Below are positions 19,555 to 29,308 of a stretch of 64,000 bases of DNA, in pieces. The first letter of the stretch is position 1, and the number at the start of each line of letters is the position of its first letter. Source of the DNA: Microbacterium fluvii. GTDB lineage: Bacteria > Actinomycetota > Actinomycetes > Actinomycetales > Microbacteriaceae. The DNA lies in contig NZ_JAOPFX010000001.1 in NCBI RefSeq assembly GCF_025515205.1, positions 1,116,001 through 1,180,000 of the forward strand, written 5' to 3'. The notes beneath the pieces are model-generated. The model worked only from the letters and a program-made list of their open reading frames with translations, had not been told where the DNA came from and ran no database searches. Made by a program: the position numbers and the translations under genes.

Positions 19555-19884
19555 TCACTCGCCTTTCCCGTGAAGCTCTTCCAATCGGTCTGCGAGGAAG
19601 CTCCACGTCCTCCAGAACTCATCGAGGTAGTCGCGCCCCTGCGCGTTGAGGGTGTAGACCTTGCGCGGCGGTCCCTTCTCGGAGGGCACCTTCTCGACGT
19701 CGACGAGGCCGCGCTGCTCGACCCGCACGAGCAGCGCGTACACGGTGCCCTCGGCGATGTCGGCGAAGCCGCGCTCGCGCAGCCATGCCGTGATCTCGTA
19801 GCCGTAGGCGGGCCGGCGGGCCAGGATCGCGAGCACGATGCCCTCGAGAACGCCCTTGAGCATCTCGGTCGCCTGCTTGCCCAT
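19555..19884 (-). CDS. PadR family transcriptional regulator
   Basis: The 109-residue winged-helix protein has the PadR core: LEGIVLAILARRPAYGYEITAWLRERGF, IAEGTVYALLVRVEQRGLV and a wing KGPPRKVYTLNAQGRDYL. It should repress its own operon and be relieved by a substrate of the exporter. The ATG at 19884 has AGGAGG 9-14 bases upstream. A promoter with a palindrome abutting the -10 lies 34 bases further up, the expected autoregulatory layout. Confidence 0.92.
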   Translation of the reverse strand: MGKQATEMLKGVLEGIVLAILARRPAYGYEITAWLRERGFADIAEGTVYALLVRVEQRGLVDVEKVPSEKGPPRKVYTLNAQGRDYLDEFWRTWSFLADRLEELHGKGE

Positions 19885-19917
19885 CGGTGTCGCCTCCTGG
19901 CTACTCACTGTCACTGA

Positions 19918-19955
19918 CTACCGGTAGATAGTAACACTGAATACCGAGCGCGCAA
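19918..19955 (-). promoter_or_regulatory. padR operon promoter and operator
   Basis: Minus strand: -35 TTGCGC (19950-19955), 16-base spacer, -10 TACTAT (19928-19933). The perfect palindrome CTACCGGTAG (19918-19927) starts immediately after the -10, overlapping the predicted transcription start. Repeated ACTG/CAGT half-sites flank it. Confidence 0.65.
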
Positions 19956-19982
19956 CAGTCGATCCGCGCGCTGCGGCCGGCG

Positions 19983-21134
19983 TCAGGCGGCGAGGGGCAG
20001 CACCGCGAGGGCGACCACGATCGGCGCCGTCACGAGGCCCAGCACCACGTAGCGCCGCCAGGGCACCTCGACGCCCACGGCGCGCAGTCGCTCGTGCCAC
20101 AGCAGCGTCGCCAGCGACGCCCACGGTGTGATGAGGGGCCCTGCGTTGACGCCGATCAGCAGGGCGGCCAGGCGCGCGGGGGAGTCGCCGGCTGCTGACT
20201 CCAGCGCCAGGTAGGCGGGGAGGTTGTTGGCGGCGTTGGCCGACAGCATCCCGAGCCCGGACAGGCGCCACAGCGCGATGAGGTCGTCGCCACCGCCCGC
20301 GGCTGCCGCGGTGAGCGCTCCAGACCCCCACGCCTCGAGCACCCCGACGGCCAGGAACAGTCCGGAGGCGAACACCACGAGCTGCCACGGTACGAGAGAG
20401 ATGTGCAGGGCCTGGGGCGAGCGCGACGCGAACACGCCCACCAGCACGAGGGCGGCCACCACCGAGGGCAGCCACGGCGGCAGACCGCTGACCAACAGCG
20501 GCATCAGCGCGATCACGACGACGGATGCGGCGACCAGCTGCCCGCGATCGGCCACCCCGGGCGCCGGCCCCGGCGTGTAGCGTCCGCGCAGTCGTCGCCA
20601 GAAGACGACCACGAGCACCGCGACGGTGACGAGCACGGCGACGAGGGCCGACGGCCCCAGCAGCACCAGGAATCCGAGCGGGTGCCCGAGGTCGAGGCGG
20701 TGCTCGGCGAGGAGGTTGGTGAGGTTCGAGACCGGGAGGAAGAGCGATCCGGTGTTGGCCAGCCACACCGTCGCGAAGGCGAACGGCAGCGGCGGCAGGC
20801 CGTTGGCCCGTGCGACGGCGACGACCACGGGGGTCAGCAGCACCGCCGTGGTGTCCAGCGACAGGAAGGCCGTCGCGAGGATCGCCAGAAGCACGACGAG
20901 GGCCCACAGCATCCAGGTCCGTCCGCGCGCGACGCGCGCCAGCCACGCCGCCGCCACGTCGAACACGCCCGCGGTCGCCGCGAGCTCGGCGACGACCGTG
21001 ATCGCGACCACGAACAGCAGCACGGGCCACACCCGCTCTGCGATCGCGCCGACCTCGTCGAGGCTCAGCACGCCGAAGGCGACGGCGATCGCGCCGAGCG
21101 CCAGCAGCACCGCACCCGAGATCGCCGTTCGCAC
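19983..21134 (-). CDS. ArsB/NhaD-superfamily (SLC13-like) ion transporter
   Basis: The 383-residue protein has about ten hydrophobic helices. The two conserved half-motifs of the ion transporter superfamily are visible: TAFLSLDTTAVLLTPVVV and ANTGSLFLPVSNLTNLL, repeated in the second half as NAANNLPAYLAL and GVNAGPLITPWASLA. ArsB proteins extrude arsenite; other members move Na+/H+ or dicarboxylates. No arsR or arsC is nearby, so the arsenite assignment is uncertain. The GTG at 21134 gives a normal start; longer frames run into the thrS leader region. Confidence 0.8.
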   Translation of the reverse strand: MRTAISGAVLLALGAIAVAFGVLSLDEVGAIAERVWPVLLFVVAITVVAELAATAGVFDVAAAWLARVARGRTWMLWALVVLLAILATAFLSLDTTAVLLTPVVVAVARANGLPPLPFAFATVWLANTGSLFLPVSNLTNLLAEHRLDLGHPLGFLVLLGPSALVAVLVTVAVLVVVFWRRLRGRYTPGPAPGVADRGQLVAASVVVIALMPLLVSGLPPWLPSVVAALVLVGVFASRSPQALHISLVPWQLVVFASGLFLAVGVLEAWGSGALTAAAAGGGDDLIALWRLSGLGMLSANAANNLPAYLALESAAGDSPARLAALLIGVNAGPLITPWASLATLLWHERLRAVGVEVPWRRYVVLGLVTAPIVVALAVLPLAA

Positions 21135-21181
21135 CCACCCATTGTGGGGGTCGCGAGCCCGGAGCCCTTGGCACGCGACGA

Positions 21182-21193
21182 TAGACTGGCGGG
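21182..21193 (+). promoter_or_regulatory. Leaderless-type promoter before the thrS leader ORF
   Basis: A -10 box TAGACT (21182-21187) is followed by six bases and the ATG at 21194, the geometry for transcription starting on the A of the start codon. No clear -35 is seen. Confidence 0.5.
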
Positions 21194-21277
21194 ATGGAAC
21201 CCGACCGATCGACCCGCACCCCGGCGGCGACCGTCGGGGCCGCACGGCTCGCCGGCGCGCGAACGCGTCAGGCCTGA
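21194..21277 (+). CDS. Putative 27-residue leader peptide upstream of thrS
   Basis: A short ORF starts exactly where a leaderless transcript would begin and ends 69 bases before thrS. It contains four Thr and five Arg in 27 residues. Leader peptides rich in the cognate amino acid can couple translation speed to downstream expression, so a regulatory leader is conceivable. Thr enrichment is modest and no clear attenuator stem was identified, so this may be a chance ORF. Confidence 0.35.
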   Translation: MEPDRSTRTPAATVGAARLAGARTRQA

Positions 21278-21346
21278 GCGGGCGGGGCGCATGGGCGCCC
21301 GAAGCTGAGCGATAGCCTTGATTCCGAGCCACCTCTGGAGATTCCC

Positions 21347-23365
21347 TTGACTGACGTCGATCTCCCGTCGGACGTGTCGTACCCCGCCGACGGTTTCGCC
21401 CTGTTCCCCGATCGCTCCGTCGTCGCGCTGCGCGTGAACGGCGAGCTGAAAGACCTCTCGACGGTGGTGACCGAGGCCGACGCCGTCGAGCCGGTCACCG
21501 TCGACAGCGCCGACGGCCTCAGCATCCTGCGCCACTCCACGGCGCACGTGCTCGCGCAGGCCGTGCAGCGCATCCGCCCGCAGTCGAACCTCGGCATCGG
21601 CCCGCCCATCGAGAACGGGTTCTATTACGACTTCGGCGTCGACGAGCCCTTCACCCCTGAAGACCTCAAGGCGATCAAGAAGGAGATGGAGCGCATCGTC
21701 CGCGAGGGCCAGCGGTTCGTGCGCCGGGTCGTCACGGCCGACGAGGCGCGCGCCGAGCTCGCCCACGAGCCGTTCAAGCTCGAACTGATCGACCTGGCCG
21801 GCGGACCCGGTTCGGGGGCGGATGCCGCAGAGGGCGCCTCGGCCGAGATCGGGGCCGGCGAGCTCACGATCTATGACAACGTGACCCGCGACGGCGAGAC
21901 GGCGTGGAAAGACCTCTGCCGCGGCCCGCACGTGCCTGGCACCCGCATGGTCGGCAACGGCTGGGACCTCACCCGCGTCGCCGCCGCCTATTGGCGCGGC
22001 AGCGAGAAGAACCCGCAGCTGCAGCGCATCTACGGCACCGCGTGGCCCACGAAGGACGAGCTGCGCGCCTATCAGGAGCGCCTCGCCGAGGCCGCGCGCC
22101 GCGACCACCGCAAGCTGGGCGTCGAGCTCGACCTCTTCTCGTTCCCCGAGGAGATCGGGCCTGGGCTGTCGGTCTTCCACCCCAAGGGCGGCATCATCCG
22201 CTACGAGATCGAGCGCTACATGCGCGAGCGGCTGCTGGCGAACGGCTACGAGGTGGTGAACACCCCGCACATCACCAAGGCAGACCTCTTCATGACCAGC
22301 GGTCACCTGCAGTGGTACGCCGAGGGCATGTACCCCCCGATGCAGCTCGACGAGATCGTGGACGCAGAGGGCAACGTCACGCGCAAGGGCCAGGAGTACT
22401 ACCTCAAGCCCATGAACTGCCCGTTCCACAACCTGATCTTCCGCTCGCGGGGGCGCAGCTACCGCGAGCTGCCGCTGCGTCTGAGCGAGTTCGGGTCGGT
22501 GTACCGCTACGAGAAGAGCGGCACGCTGTCGGGCCTCACGCGCGTCCGAGGCATGACGCAGGACGACACCCACATCTACGTCACCGCCGATCAGGTCAAG
22601 GGCGAGCTCGAGCACAGCCTCGAGTTCGTGCTGCAGACCCTGCGCGACTACGGCCTGAACGACTTCTACCTCGAGCTGTCGACGAAGGAGGAGGGCAACC
22701 CCAAGTTCATCGGCGACGACCGCCTCTGGGCGGAGGCGACCGAGACCCTGCGCGAGGTCGCCGAGGCGTCGGGCCTCGAGCTCGTGCCCGACCCGGGCGG
22801 GGCGGCGTTCTACGGCCCGAAGATCTCGGTGCAGGCGCGTGACGCGATCGGCCGCACGTGGCAGATGTCGACGATCCAGCTCGACTTCAACCAGCCCGAG
22901 CGCTTCGAGCTCGAGTACACCGGCCCGGATGGCGAGAAGCACCGCCCGGTGATGATCCACCGCGCCCTCTTCGGCTCGATCGAGCGGTTCTTCGCGATCC
23001 TGCTCGAGCACTACGCCGGCGCCTTCCCGGTGTGGCTGGCGCCCGTGCAGGTGGTCGGCATCCCGGTCGCCGACGACTTCGCGCCCTACCTCGACGAGAT
23101 CATCGCGAAGCTGCGGGCAGCCGGCGTGCGCGCCGAAGTCGACCACTCCGACGACCGCATGCAGAAGAAGATCCGCACGCACACGACGCACAAGGTGCCG
23201 CTGCAGCTCATCGCGGGCGCGCAGGACAGCGCCGGCGGCACGGTGTCGTTCCGCTTCCGCGACGGCACGCAGACCAACGGGGTGCCCGTCGACGAGGCGA
23301 TCGCCCTCATCCGGCGCGCGATCGACGGCAAGAAGCTCGTCGACACGGCGGAGGATCTGGCATGA
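21347..23365 (+). CDS. thrS: Threonyl-tRNA synthetase
   Basis: ThrRS charges tRNA-Thr in the cytosol. The 672-residue class II enzyme has an N-terminal TGS domain, an editing domain with [12 protein letters not shown] near residue 65, the catalytic core from about residue 260 with zinc cysteine C358 (MNCPFHN) and motif 2 ([13 protein letters not shown]), and a C-terminal anticodon-binding domain ([11 protein letters not shown]). The TTG at 21347 has CTGGAG upstream. It overlaps the HIT gene by 4 bases (ATGA). Confidence 0.97.
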   Translation: MTDVDLPSDVSYPADGFALFPDRSVVALRVNGELKDLSTVVTEADAVEPVTVDSADGLSILRHSTAHVLAQAVQRIRPQSNLGIGPPIENGFYYDFGVDEPFTPEDLKAIKKEMERIVREGQRFVRRVVTADEARAELAHEPFKLELIDLAGGPGSGADAAEGASAEIGAGELTIYDNVTRDGETAWKDLCRGPHVPGTRMVGNGWDLTRVAAAYWRGSEKNPQLQRIYGTAWPTKDELRAYQERLAEAARRDHRKLGVELDLFSFPEEIGPGLSVFHPKGGIIRYEIERYMRERLLANGYEVVNTPHITKADLFMTSGHLQWYAEGMYPPMQLDEIVDAEGNVTRKGQEYYLKPMNCPFHNLIFRSRGRSYRELPLRLSEFGSVYRYEKSGTLSGLTRVRGMTQDDTHIYVTADQVKGELEHSLEFVLQTLRDYGLNDFYLELSTKEEGNPKFIGDDRLWAEATETLREVAEASGLELVPDPGGAAFYGPKISVQARDAIGRTWQMSTIQLDFNQPERFELEYTGPDGEKHRPVMIHRALFGSIERFFAILLEHYAGAFPVWLAPVQVVGIPVADDFAPYLDEIIAKLRAAGVRAEVDHSDDRMQKKIRTHTTHKVPLQLIAGAQDSAGGTVSFRFRDGTQTNGVPVDEAIALIRRAIDGKKLVDTAEDLA

Positions 23366-23943
23366 CAGCGGATGCTGCCGCCACCGGCCCCGCCGCGGAG
23401 CCCGTCGACGGGCTCGAGGCGGCAGCATCCCTTCCCGGCGTCCCCGACGCGTTCCAGCGCCTGTGGACGCCGCACCGCATGGCCTACATCAATGCCGGGG
23501 CCGACGTGCACCGCGGTGACGGGTGCCCGTTCTGCGCCGCACCGGAGAAGGCCGACGCCGATGGCCTGATCGTGCACCGCGGGCGCACGGCGTACGTGCT
23601 GCTGAACCTCTTCCCCTACAACTCGGGGCACCTGCTCGTGTGCCCCTACCGCCACATCGCGACCTACGACCAGGCCACGGCCGAAGAGGTCGCCGAGATC
23701 GGCGAGCTCACCCAGGTCGGCATGCGGGTGCTGCGCAGCGTCTCGCGCTGCGACGGCTTCAACATCGGCATGAACCAGGGCGCCGTCGCCGGAGCCGGCG
23801 TCGACGAGCACCTGCACCAGCACATCGTGCCGCGGTGGGCGGCCGACGCGAACTTCTTCCCGATCATCGCCCGCACCAAGGCCCTGCCGCAGCTGCTCGG
23901 CGAGGTGCGCGAGGCCGTCGCCTCGGCCTGGCCGCAGGCCTGA
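23362..23943 (+). CDS. HIT domain nucleotide phosphorylase/hydrolase
   Basis: The 193-residue protein carries the histidine triad [10 protein letters not shown] (H150, H152, H154) and an upstream CPFC motif that can bind zinc, followed by [18 protein letters not shown]. This is the actinobacterial AP4A phosphorylase-like branch encoded next to thrS, where by-product dinucleotide polyphosphates of aminoacylation would be cleared. Translation is coupled to thrS by ATGA. In many actinobacteria pgsA follows; here it does not. Confidence 0.9.
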   Translation: MTADAAATGPAAEPVDGLEAAASLPGVPDAFQRLWTPHRMAYINAGADVHRGDGCPFCAAPEKADADGLIVHRGRTAYVLLNLFPYNSGHLLVCPYRHIATYDQATAEEVAEIGELTQVGMRVLRSVSRCDGFNIGMNQGAVAGAGVDEHLHQHIVPRWAADANFFPIIARTKALPQLLGEVREAVASAWPQA

Positions 23944-23986
23944 GCGCGGGCACGGCCGTCGGCCTGGCCGCCGGCCCGACTTCGCC

Positions 23987-24063
23987 AGATCAGGAGATCT
24001 CGCCGGCACAGGTCGATCCGTGCGAGAGCGACCTGTATCAGCGAGATCAGGAGATCTCGCCGG
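23987..24063. repeat. Two identical 20-bp repeats with hairpin potential between HIT gene and pdxY
   Basis: A 20-base unit beginning AGATCAGGAG and ending TCGCCGG occurs at 23987-24006 and again at 24044-24063. The second copy lies in a perfect stem, GCGAGATC-agga-GATCTCGC (24041-24060); the first copy has one mismatch. Between them AGGTCG...CGACCT can form another stem. The pair lies between two convergent genes and could act as a bidirectional terminator or belong to a dispersed intergenic repeat family. Confidence 0.75.
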
Positions 24064-24076
24064 GGCAAGGGGCGGG

Positions 24077-24928
24077 TCAGCGCACGCGGGTGACCTCGAA
24101 CTGCAGGCGGGGGTGTGCGTAGAACTCCTGCGACTCGACGAGCTGCAGCTCGCGCTGCCCCGAGTCGTAGGTGGTCTGCAGCAGGTCGTAGACGCTCGAG
24201 ACCGTCTTGGCGAGAGCGGATGCGGCATCCCCGTTCGCGCGGTAGTGCGCCGTGAAGAGGGCGGCGGTCACGTCGCCGGAGCCGTTGGCCTTCATCGGGA
24301 TGTGCGGGGTCTGCACGATCCAGGCGCCGTCGCCCGTGACGGCGAGCATCTCGATCGTGCCCTCGGGGCGGTCGGGCCGCTCGACCGAGGTGACGAGCAC
24401 CGTCGACGGCCCCATCGCGCGGGCGGCGTCGGCCGAGGCGAGGGTGGATTCGAGATCCGAAGGCTCGGTCTCGGTGAGAAAGCCCAGCTCGAACTGGTTC
24501 GGCGTGATGATGTCGGCATGCGGCACGACCCGCTCTCGGAGCAGGATCGGGATGGCCGGTGCCACGAAGCATCCGCTCTTCGCGTTGCCCATGACCGGGT
24601 CGCACGAGTAGACGGCCGAGGGGTTGGCGGCCTTGACGCGGGCGACGGCGTCGAGGATCACGTCGCCGATGCCCTCGGAGCCCTGGTAGCCGCTGAGCAC
24701 GACGTCGATCTCGCCGAGCACGCCGCGCTCCTCGATGCCCGTGATGACCTCGCGCACGTCGTCGGGCGAGATGAGCGGCCCCCGCCACGCGCCGTAGCCG
24801 GTGTGGTTGGAGAAGTTCACCGTGTAGACCGGCAGCACCTCCACGCCGATGCGCTGCAGCGGGAACACCGCGGCCGAGTTGCCGACGTGGCCGTAGGCGA
24901 CGGCCGACTGGATCGAGAGGATCTTCAC
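24077..24928 (-). CDS. pdxY: Pyridoxal kinase PdxY
   Basis: PdxY phosphorylates pyridoxal to PLP in the salvage pathway. The 283-residue ribokinase-fold protein begins [20 protein letters not shown] as expected, has [11 protein letters not shown] near residue 115, and a C-terminal anion hole with the catalytic Asp in [13 protein letters not shown] near residue 220. The GTG at 24928 lies 7 bases after the pdxR stop, so it is co-transcribed with the B6 regulator. Together with pdxST it gives both de novo synthesis and salvage of PLP. Confidence 0.94.
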   Translation of the reverse strand: MKILSIQSAVAYGHVGNSAAVFPLQRIGVEVLPVYTVNFSNHTGYGAWRGPLISPDDVREVITGIEERGVLGEIDVVLSGYQGSEGIGDVILDAVARVKAANPSAVYSCDPVMGNAKSGCFVAPAIPILLRERVVPHADIITPNQFELGFLTETEPSDLESTLASADAARAMGPSTVLVTSVERPDRPEGTIEMLAVTGDGAWIVQTPHIPMKANGSGDVTAALFTAHYRANGDAASALAKTVSSVYDLLQTTYDSGQRELQLVESQEFYAHPRLQFEVTRVR

Positions 24929-24935
24929 CGCTCGA

Positions 24936-26282
24936 TCATCCCACCTCGCGCGGCGCCGCAGCGCCGACCGCGGCGGCCAGGTCGACGGCGAGGCGCTCCG
25001 CGTCCTCGTCGGTGAGATCGTGCACCGTCAGCCGCAGGCGCGATGCCGCGGCCTCGTCGGCGAGCACGAATTCGTCGCCGGAGCGTGCGAGCCAGCCGCG
25101 GCGCATGAGCTGCTCGGTCACCGCGCGCGCCGGCACCGGCAGACCGACCCAGAGGTTGAGCCCGTCGACGGCGGTCGCCTCGATGCCGTGGGCGACCAGG
25201 CGCTGGGCGAAGGCCGTGTTGCGCGCCGCGTAATGCGCCGCGGCCGAGCGGACGCCCGCTGCCACGGAGCGGTCGGTCAGCAGCGCGTGTGCGAGGCGCT
25301 GCAGCAGATGGCTCACCCACGTGGTGCCGGGGCTCAGGCGCATCGCGAGGCGCTGCGCCGTGTCGGGGTCGCTCGCGGTGACCGCGAGGCACATGTCGGG
25401 ACCGAGGAACTTCGACACCGAGCGCACGAGCGCCCAGCGGCGGTGGTCGGGGCCGATGAGCGAGTGGTAGGGCTGCGACGAGAGCATCGAGAAGTGGTCG
25501 TCTTCGATCACCATCACGAACGGATGCTGCGCCAGCACATCGCGCAGCGCCTGCGCGCGCTCGGCGCTGAGGCTCGCCCCTGTGGGGTTCTGTGCGCGCG
25601 GCGTGCACACGACCGCGCGGGCTCCCGCCTCGAGCGCCGCGCGGAGCCCATCGACGGTCATGCCCTCGGCGTCGACCGGCACCGGCACCGGGCGGTAGCC
25701 GCCCAGGCGCACGGTGTTCATGCTGGACAGGAAGCACGGGTCTTCGAGGGCGACGGCGTCGTCGCGAGTGAGGGTCTGGGCCAGCAGTCGCTCGATCGCG
25801 TCGGAGGCGCCGCTGGTGATGGTCAGGCGCATCGGGCGGTCGCCGACGGCCTCGCGCATCCAGGCCGTCGCCCAGTTCTCGAGGTCGCGGTCGATCACCG
25901 GCTCGCCGTAGAGCACGGGGCGGCCCGCCATGCCCGCGAGCGCAGCGGAGGGGTCGGGGATGAGGTCGGGGTCGGGGTTGCCGGTGCCGATGTCGCGCAG
26001 CACGGTGCCGGCAGCGAACCCCTCCTGCGCGACGGGGGCGAGCCCCGCGACCCTGGTGCCGCCGCGGCCGCGGCTGACGACGAGCCCCGCCTGGGCGAGG
26101 TGGCGGTAGGCGGCGACGACGGTGTTGCGGTTCACGCCGAGCCGGTCGGCGAGGCTGCGCACCGGTGGCACGGCCTCGCCGGGGCGCAGGTCGCCGCGCT
26201 CGATCAGCTCCCGCACGCTGTCGGCGATCTCGGTCGCCGTGGAGCCCGCGATCGGCGCGGTGGTGTCAGCATCCGTCGTCAT
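24936..26282 (-). CDS. pdxR: MocR-type PLP-dependent transcriptional regulator PdxR
   Basis: The 448-residue protein fuses a GntR-type winged helix (residues about 15-85; [31 protein letters not shown]) to a fold-type I aminotransferase domain. The PLP lysine is in [11 protein letters not shown], near residue 290. MocR/PdxR proteins activate pdxST and repress themselves, sensing PLP. Here it is divergent from pdxS and upstream of pdxY, exactly the expected arrangement. The ATG at 26282 has GAGGAC upstream. Confidence 0.94.
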   Translation of the reverse strand: MTTDADTTAPIAGSTATEIADSVRELIERGDLRPGEAVPPVRSLADRLGVNRNTVVAAYRHLAQAGLVVSRGRGGTRVAGLAPVAQEGFAAGTVLRDIGTGNPDPDLIPDPSAALAGMAGRPVLYGEPVIDRDLENWATAWMREAVGDRPMRLTITSGASDAIERLLAQTLTRDDAVALEDPCFLSSMNTVRLGGYRPVPVPVDAEGMTVDGLRAALEAGARAVVCTPRAQNPTGASLSAERAQALRDVLAQHPFVMVIEDDHFSMLSSQPYHSLIGPDHRRWALVRSVSKFLGPDMCLAVTASDPDTAQRLAMRLSPGTTWVSHLLQRLAHALLTDRSVAAGVRSAAAHYAARNTAFAQRLVAHGIEATAVDGLNLWVGLPVPARAVTEQLMRRGWLARSGDEFVLADEAAASRLRLTVHDLTDEDAERLAVDLAAAVGAAAPREVG

Positions 26283-26320
26283 GTGTCCTCACCCCGCTCA
26301 GCCTACGTCGTGGGCCATGC

Positions 26321-26340
26321 TATCTTTTGGCCTAGGCCAA
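26321..26340. promoter_or_regulatory. pdxR-pdxS intergenic operator and pdxS -10 box
   Basis: TTGGCCTAGGCCAA (26327-26340) is a perfect 14-bp palindrome in the 84-base divergent intergenic region. It directly follows a TATCTT (26321-26326) that fits a -10 for pdxS. PdxR binding is inferred. Confidence 0.6.
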
Positions 26341-26366
26341 TCCCGAGTCATTTCCGAGGAGTCATC

Positions 26367-27257
26367 GTGTCCGCATCCACCACCGGTTCTTCCCGCGTCA
26401 AGCGGGGTCTCGCCGAGATGCTCAAGGGCGGCGTCATCATGGACGTCGTCACCGCCGACCAGGCCAAGATCGCCGAAGACGCCGGCGCTGTGGCCGTCAT
26501 GGCGCTCGAGCGGGTGCCCGCCGACATCCGCGCGCAGGGCGGAGTGTCGCGGATGAGCGACCCCGACATGATCGACGGGATCATCGAGGCCGTCTCGATC
26601 CCGGTGATGGCCAAGGCCCGCATCGGCCACTTCGTCGAGGCGCAGGTGCTGCAGGAGCTCGGCGTCGACTACATCGACGAGTCCGAGGTGCTCTCGCCCG
26701 CCGACTACGTCAACCACATCGACAAGTGGGGCTTCACCGTGCCGTTCGTGTGCGGTGCGACCAACCTCGGCGAGGCGCTGCGGCGCATCAACGAGGGCGC
26801 GGCGATGATCCGCTCCAAGGGCGAGGCCGGCACGGGCGACGTGTCGGAGGCGATGAAGCACATCCGCAAGATCAAGGGCGAGATCGCCGCGCTGACGTCG
26901 CTGTCGAAGGACGAGCTGTACGTCGCGGCGAAAGAGCTGCAGGCGCCCTACGAGCTGGTCGCAGAGATCGCCGAGACCGGCACGCTGCCGGTCGTGCTCT
27001 TCGTCGCGGGCGGCGTCGCGACGCCGGCGGATGCGGCCATGATGATGCAGCTGGGCGCCGACGGCGTGTTCGTGGGCTCGGGCATCTTCAAGAGCGGCAA
27101 CCCGGCCGAGCGCGCCGCGGCGATCGTGAAGGCGACGACCTTCTACGACGACGCGAAGGTCATCGCCGACGTGTCGCGGGGCCTGGGAGAGGCCATGGTC
27201 GGCATCAACGTCAGCGACCTTCCGGCGCCGCACCGCCTGGCCGAGCGCGGCTGGTGA
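26367..27257 (+). CDS. pdxS: Pyridoxal 5'-phosphate synthase lyase subunit PdxS
   Basis: PdxS builds PLP from ribose 5-phosphate, glyceraldehyde 3-phosphate and ammonia supplied by PdxT; twelve PdxS subunits form the core of the synthase. The 296-residue beta/alpha barrel is highly conserved: [50 protein letters not shown] and [13 protein letters not shown]. The GTG at 26367 has GAGGAG 7-12 bases upstream. It overlaps pdxT by 4 bases. Confidence 0.97.
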   Translation: MSASTTGSSRVKRGLAEMLKGGVIMDVVTADQAKIAEDAGAVAVMALERVPADIRAQGGVSRMSDPDMIDGIIEAVSIPVMAKARIGHFVEAQVLQELGVDYIDESEVLSPADYVNHIDKWGFTVPFVCGATNLGEALRRINEGAAMIRSKGEAGTGDVSEAMKHIRKIKGEIAALTSLSKDELYVAAKELQAPYELVAEIAETGTLPVVLFVAGGVATPADAAMMMQLGADGVFVGSGIFKSGNPAERAAAIVKATTFYDDAKVIADVSRGLGEAMVGINVSDLPAPHRLAERGW

Positions 27258-27847
27258 TCACTCACCCTCGCGTCGGAGTGTTCGCCCTGCAGGGCGACGT
27301 GCGCGAGCATGCCCGCGTGCTCACGGGGCTGGGTGCCGAGGTCTCGCTCGTGCGGCGGCCCGACGAGCTCGCCGCCGTGCAGGGACTCGTCATCCCCGGC
27401 GGCGAATCGAGCGTCATCGACAAGCTCGCGCGCGCGTTCGGGATGCAGGGGCCCCTGCGCCAGGCGATCGCCTCAGGTCTGCCGGTGTACGGCACCTGCG
27501 CGGGGCTGATCCTCCTCGCCGACCGCATCACGGGCGCGATCGACGGCCAGGAGACCCTCGGCGGGCTCGATGTGACCGTCGCCCGCAACGCCTTCGGCAG
27601 CCAGGTCGACTCGTTCGAGACCGAGCTGGCGGTCGCGGGTTTCGACGGGCCGCCGGTGCACGCCGCGTTCATCCGCGCGCCGCTGGTCACCGAGGTCGGA
27701 CCGCGGGCGACGGCACTCGCCGCGCTGTCCGACGGGGGAGTGGTGGCCGTGGCGCAGGGGGCGCTCCTGGGCACCGCGTTCCACCCCGAGGTCTCGGGCG
27801 AGACGCGGTTCCACGAGCTGTTCCTGCAGAACGTGCGCGCGGCCTGA
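27254..27847 (+). CDS. pdxT: Pyridoxal 5'-phosphate synthase glutaminase subunit PdxT
   Basis: A class I glutaminase that supplies ammonia to PdxS. The 197-residue protein has [14 protein letters not shown], the catalytic cysteine in [11 protein letters not shown], and the His/Glu pair in [18 protein letters not shown]. The GTG at 27254 overlaps the pdxS stop. Only 3 bases separate its stop from the convergent decarboxylase-like gene. Confidence 0.96.
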   Translation: MITHPRVGVFALQGDVREHARVLTGLGAEVSLVRRPDELAAVQGLVIPGGESSVIDKLARAFGMQGPLRQAIASGLPVYGTCAGLILLADRITGAIDGQETLGGLDVTVARNAFGSQVDSFETELAVAGFDGPPVHAAFIRAPLVTEVGPRATALAALSDGGVVAVAQGALLGTAFHPEVSGETRFHELFLQNVRAA

Positions 27848-27850
27848 CGC

Positions 27851-29218
27851 TCAGGCGGCGGCCAGCCGCGCGATCGCGGCCACCGTGAGGTCGACGTCGT
27901 GCGGCGTCGTCGCCCACGACGACATCGAGCACCGCAGCACGGCGCGCCCTCGCCACTCGGCGCCGGTGAGAGCCGCGGTGCCGTCGGCGAGGATCGCGGC
28001 CCCGAGCGCGCGGGTGCGTTCGTCGTCGTCGAGGCGGAACATCACCTGGGTGTAGACGACGTCGTTGACGATCTCGACGCCCGGCACGGCGCGAAGCCCC
28101 GCCTCCAATCGCCGCGCGTTCTCGACGAGGCGGTCGACGAGCGCGGCGACGCCGACACGGCCGAGCGCGCGCAGCGCCGCCCACACCGGCACGCCGCGGG
28201 CGCGCCGCGACAGCTCGGGGGTGACATCCCACGGATCGAGGCTCGAGTACACGAGGTAGTCGCCGCCGGCGCGGAACATCGCGATCGAATCGGCGGGATC
28301 GCGCACGACGGCGATGCCGCAGTCGTAGGGCACGTTGAGCGTCTTGTGCGCATCGGTCGTCCACGAATCGGCGCCGTCGAGGCCGGAGGTCAGGTGCGCG
28401 AGTGCGGGGGAGGCTCCCGCCCACAGGCCGAAGGCGCCGTCGACGTGCACCCATGCCCCGTGCGCCTTCGCCATCGGCACCAGCTCCGCGAGCGGATCGA
28501 ATGCCCCCGTGTGCACTTCGCCCGCCTGCAGGCAGACGATGGTCGGCGCGTCGGATGCGGCTGCCAGCGCCTCCGCGAGCGATGCCGGCAGCATCCGCCC
28601 CTGGTCGTCGGCGTCGACGACCACGAGCTCGTCGAGACCGACGCCCGCGAAGCGCAGGGCGCGGTCGATCGAGCCGTGGCGGTGCGCGCCGACGATCACC
28701 CTGGTCGTCGGCGCCCCGCGCAGACCGCTGCGGGTGAGATCCCAGCCCGCGCGGCGCAGCACGGCGTGCTGGGCGACCGACAGGCACACCCAGTTCGACA
28801 TCTGCGCACCTGTGACGAAGCCCACCGAGGCGGTGGCCGGCAGCCCCAGCAGGTCGCAGATCCAGGCGCCGGCGACCCGCTCCATCGCGACGGCGGCGGT
28901 GGTCATGGTGCTCGAGCCCGCGTTCTGGTCCCAGGCCGACACGAGCCAGTCCGCAGCGAGCGCCGCGGGGAGGGTGCCGCCGATGACGAAGCCGAAGAAG
29001 CGGCCGCCGGGAATGCCGACGAGCCCCGGCCCCGCCCGCTCGGCGAGGTCGGCCACCACCTGCTCGGCGTCGGCGCCGCGCGCAGGCAGGGCGCCCCCGA
29101 ACGCGTCGACCATGGTCTCGAGATCAGCTCGCGGCCACACCGGGCGGTTGTCGAGTCCTGCCAGGAACTCCACGGCGGCGCGGTGGGCGGCCTCGAGCGC
29201 GCGTGCCCGCTCGTCCAT
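27851..29218 (-). CDS. PLP-dependent decarboxylase/aminotransferase (group II decarboxylase family)
   Basis: The 455-residue fold-type I enzyme shows [14 protein letters not shown] near residue 140, [23 protein letters not shown] with the PLP-binding Asp, and the Schiff-base lysine in [15 protein letters not shown]. These fit the aromatic-L-amino-acid/glutamate decarboxylase family. Substrate cannot be assigned. Its position between pdxT and yebC is unusual; the family needs PLP, so a link to the B6 genes is possible but unproven. The ATG at 29218 lacks a strong ribosome site. Confidence 0.85.
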   Translation of the reverse strand: MDERARALEAAHRAAVEFLAGLDNRPVWPRADLETMVDAFGGALPARGADAEQVVADLAERAGPGLVGIPGGRFFGFVIGGTLPAALAADWLVSAWDQNAGSSTMTTAAVAMERVAGAWICDLLGLPATASVGFVTGAQMSNWVCLSVAQHAVLRRAGWDLTRSGLRGAPTTRVIVGAHRHGSIDRALRFAGVGLDELVVVDADDQGRMLPASLAEALAAASDAPTIVCLQAGEVHTGAFDPLAELVPMAKAHGAWVHVDGAFGLWAGASPALAHLTSGLDGADSWTTDAHKTLNVPYDCGIAVVRDPADSIAMFRAGGDYLVYSSLDPWDVTPELSRRARGVPVWAALRALGRVGVAALVDRLVENARRLEAGLRAVPGVEIVNDVVYTQVMFRLDDDERTRALGAAILADGTAALTGAEWRGRAVLRCSMSSWATTPHDVDLTVAAIARLAAA

Positions 29219-29295
29219 GTCTGTGAAGTGTCGCCGAGGGCGGACGCTGATACAAGGGGCGCCGCGGTGCACGGCGGTCGCGGCATCCGGTCGCC

Positions 29296-29308
29296 TAGAA
29301 TCGATCCC
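29296..29308 (+). promoter_or_regulatory. Leaderless-type promoter of yebC
   Basis: TAGAAT (29296-29301) followed by 7 bases and the ATG at 29309; no ribosome site is present between them. Confidence 0.6.

Noticed and set aside
21194..21346. T-box riboswitch for thrS.
   Set aside because: No T-box consensus or specifier stem was recognised, and actinobacterial T-boxes known to me control ileS translation.
26283..26366. B6-responsive riboswitch before pdxS.
   Set aside because: Only 84 bases separate the divergent genes, and a PdxR gene with a palindromic site explains regulation better.
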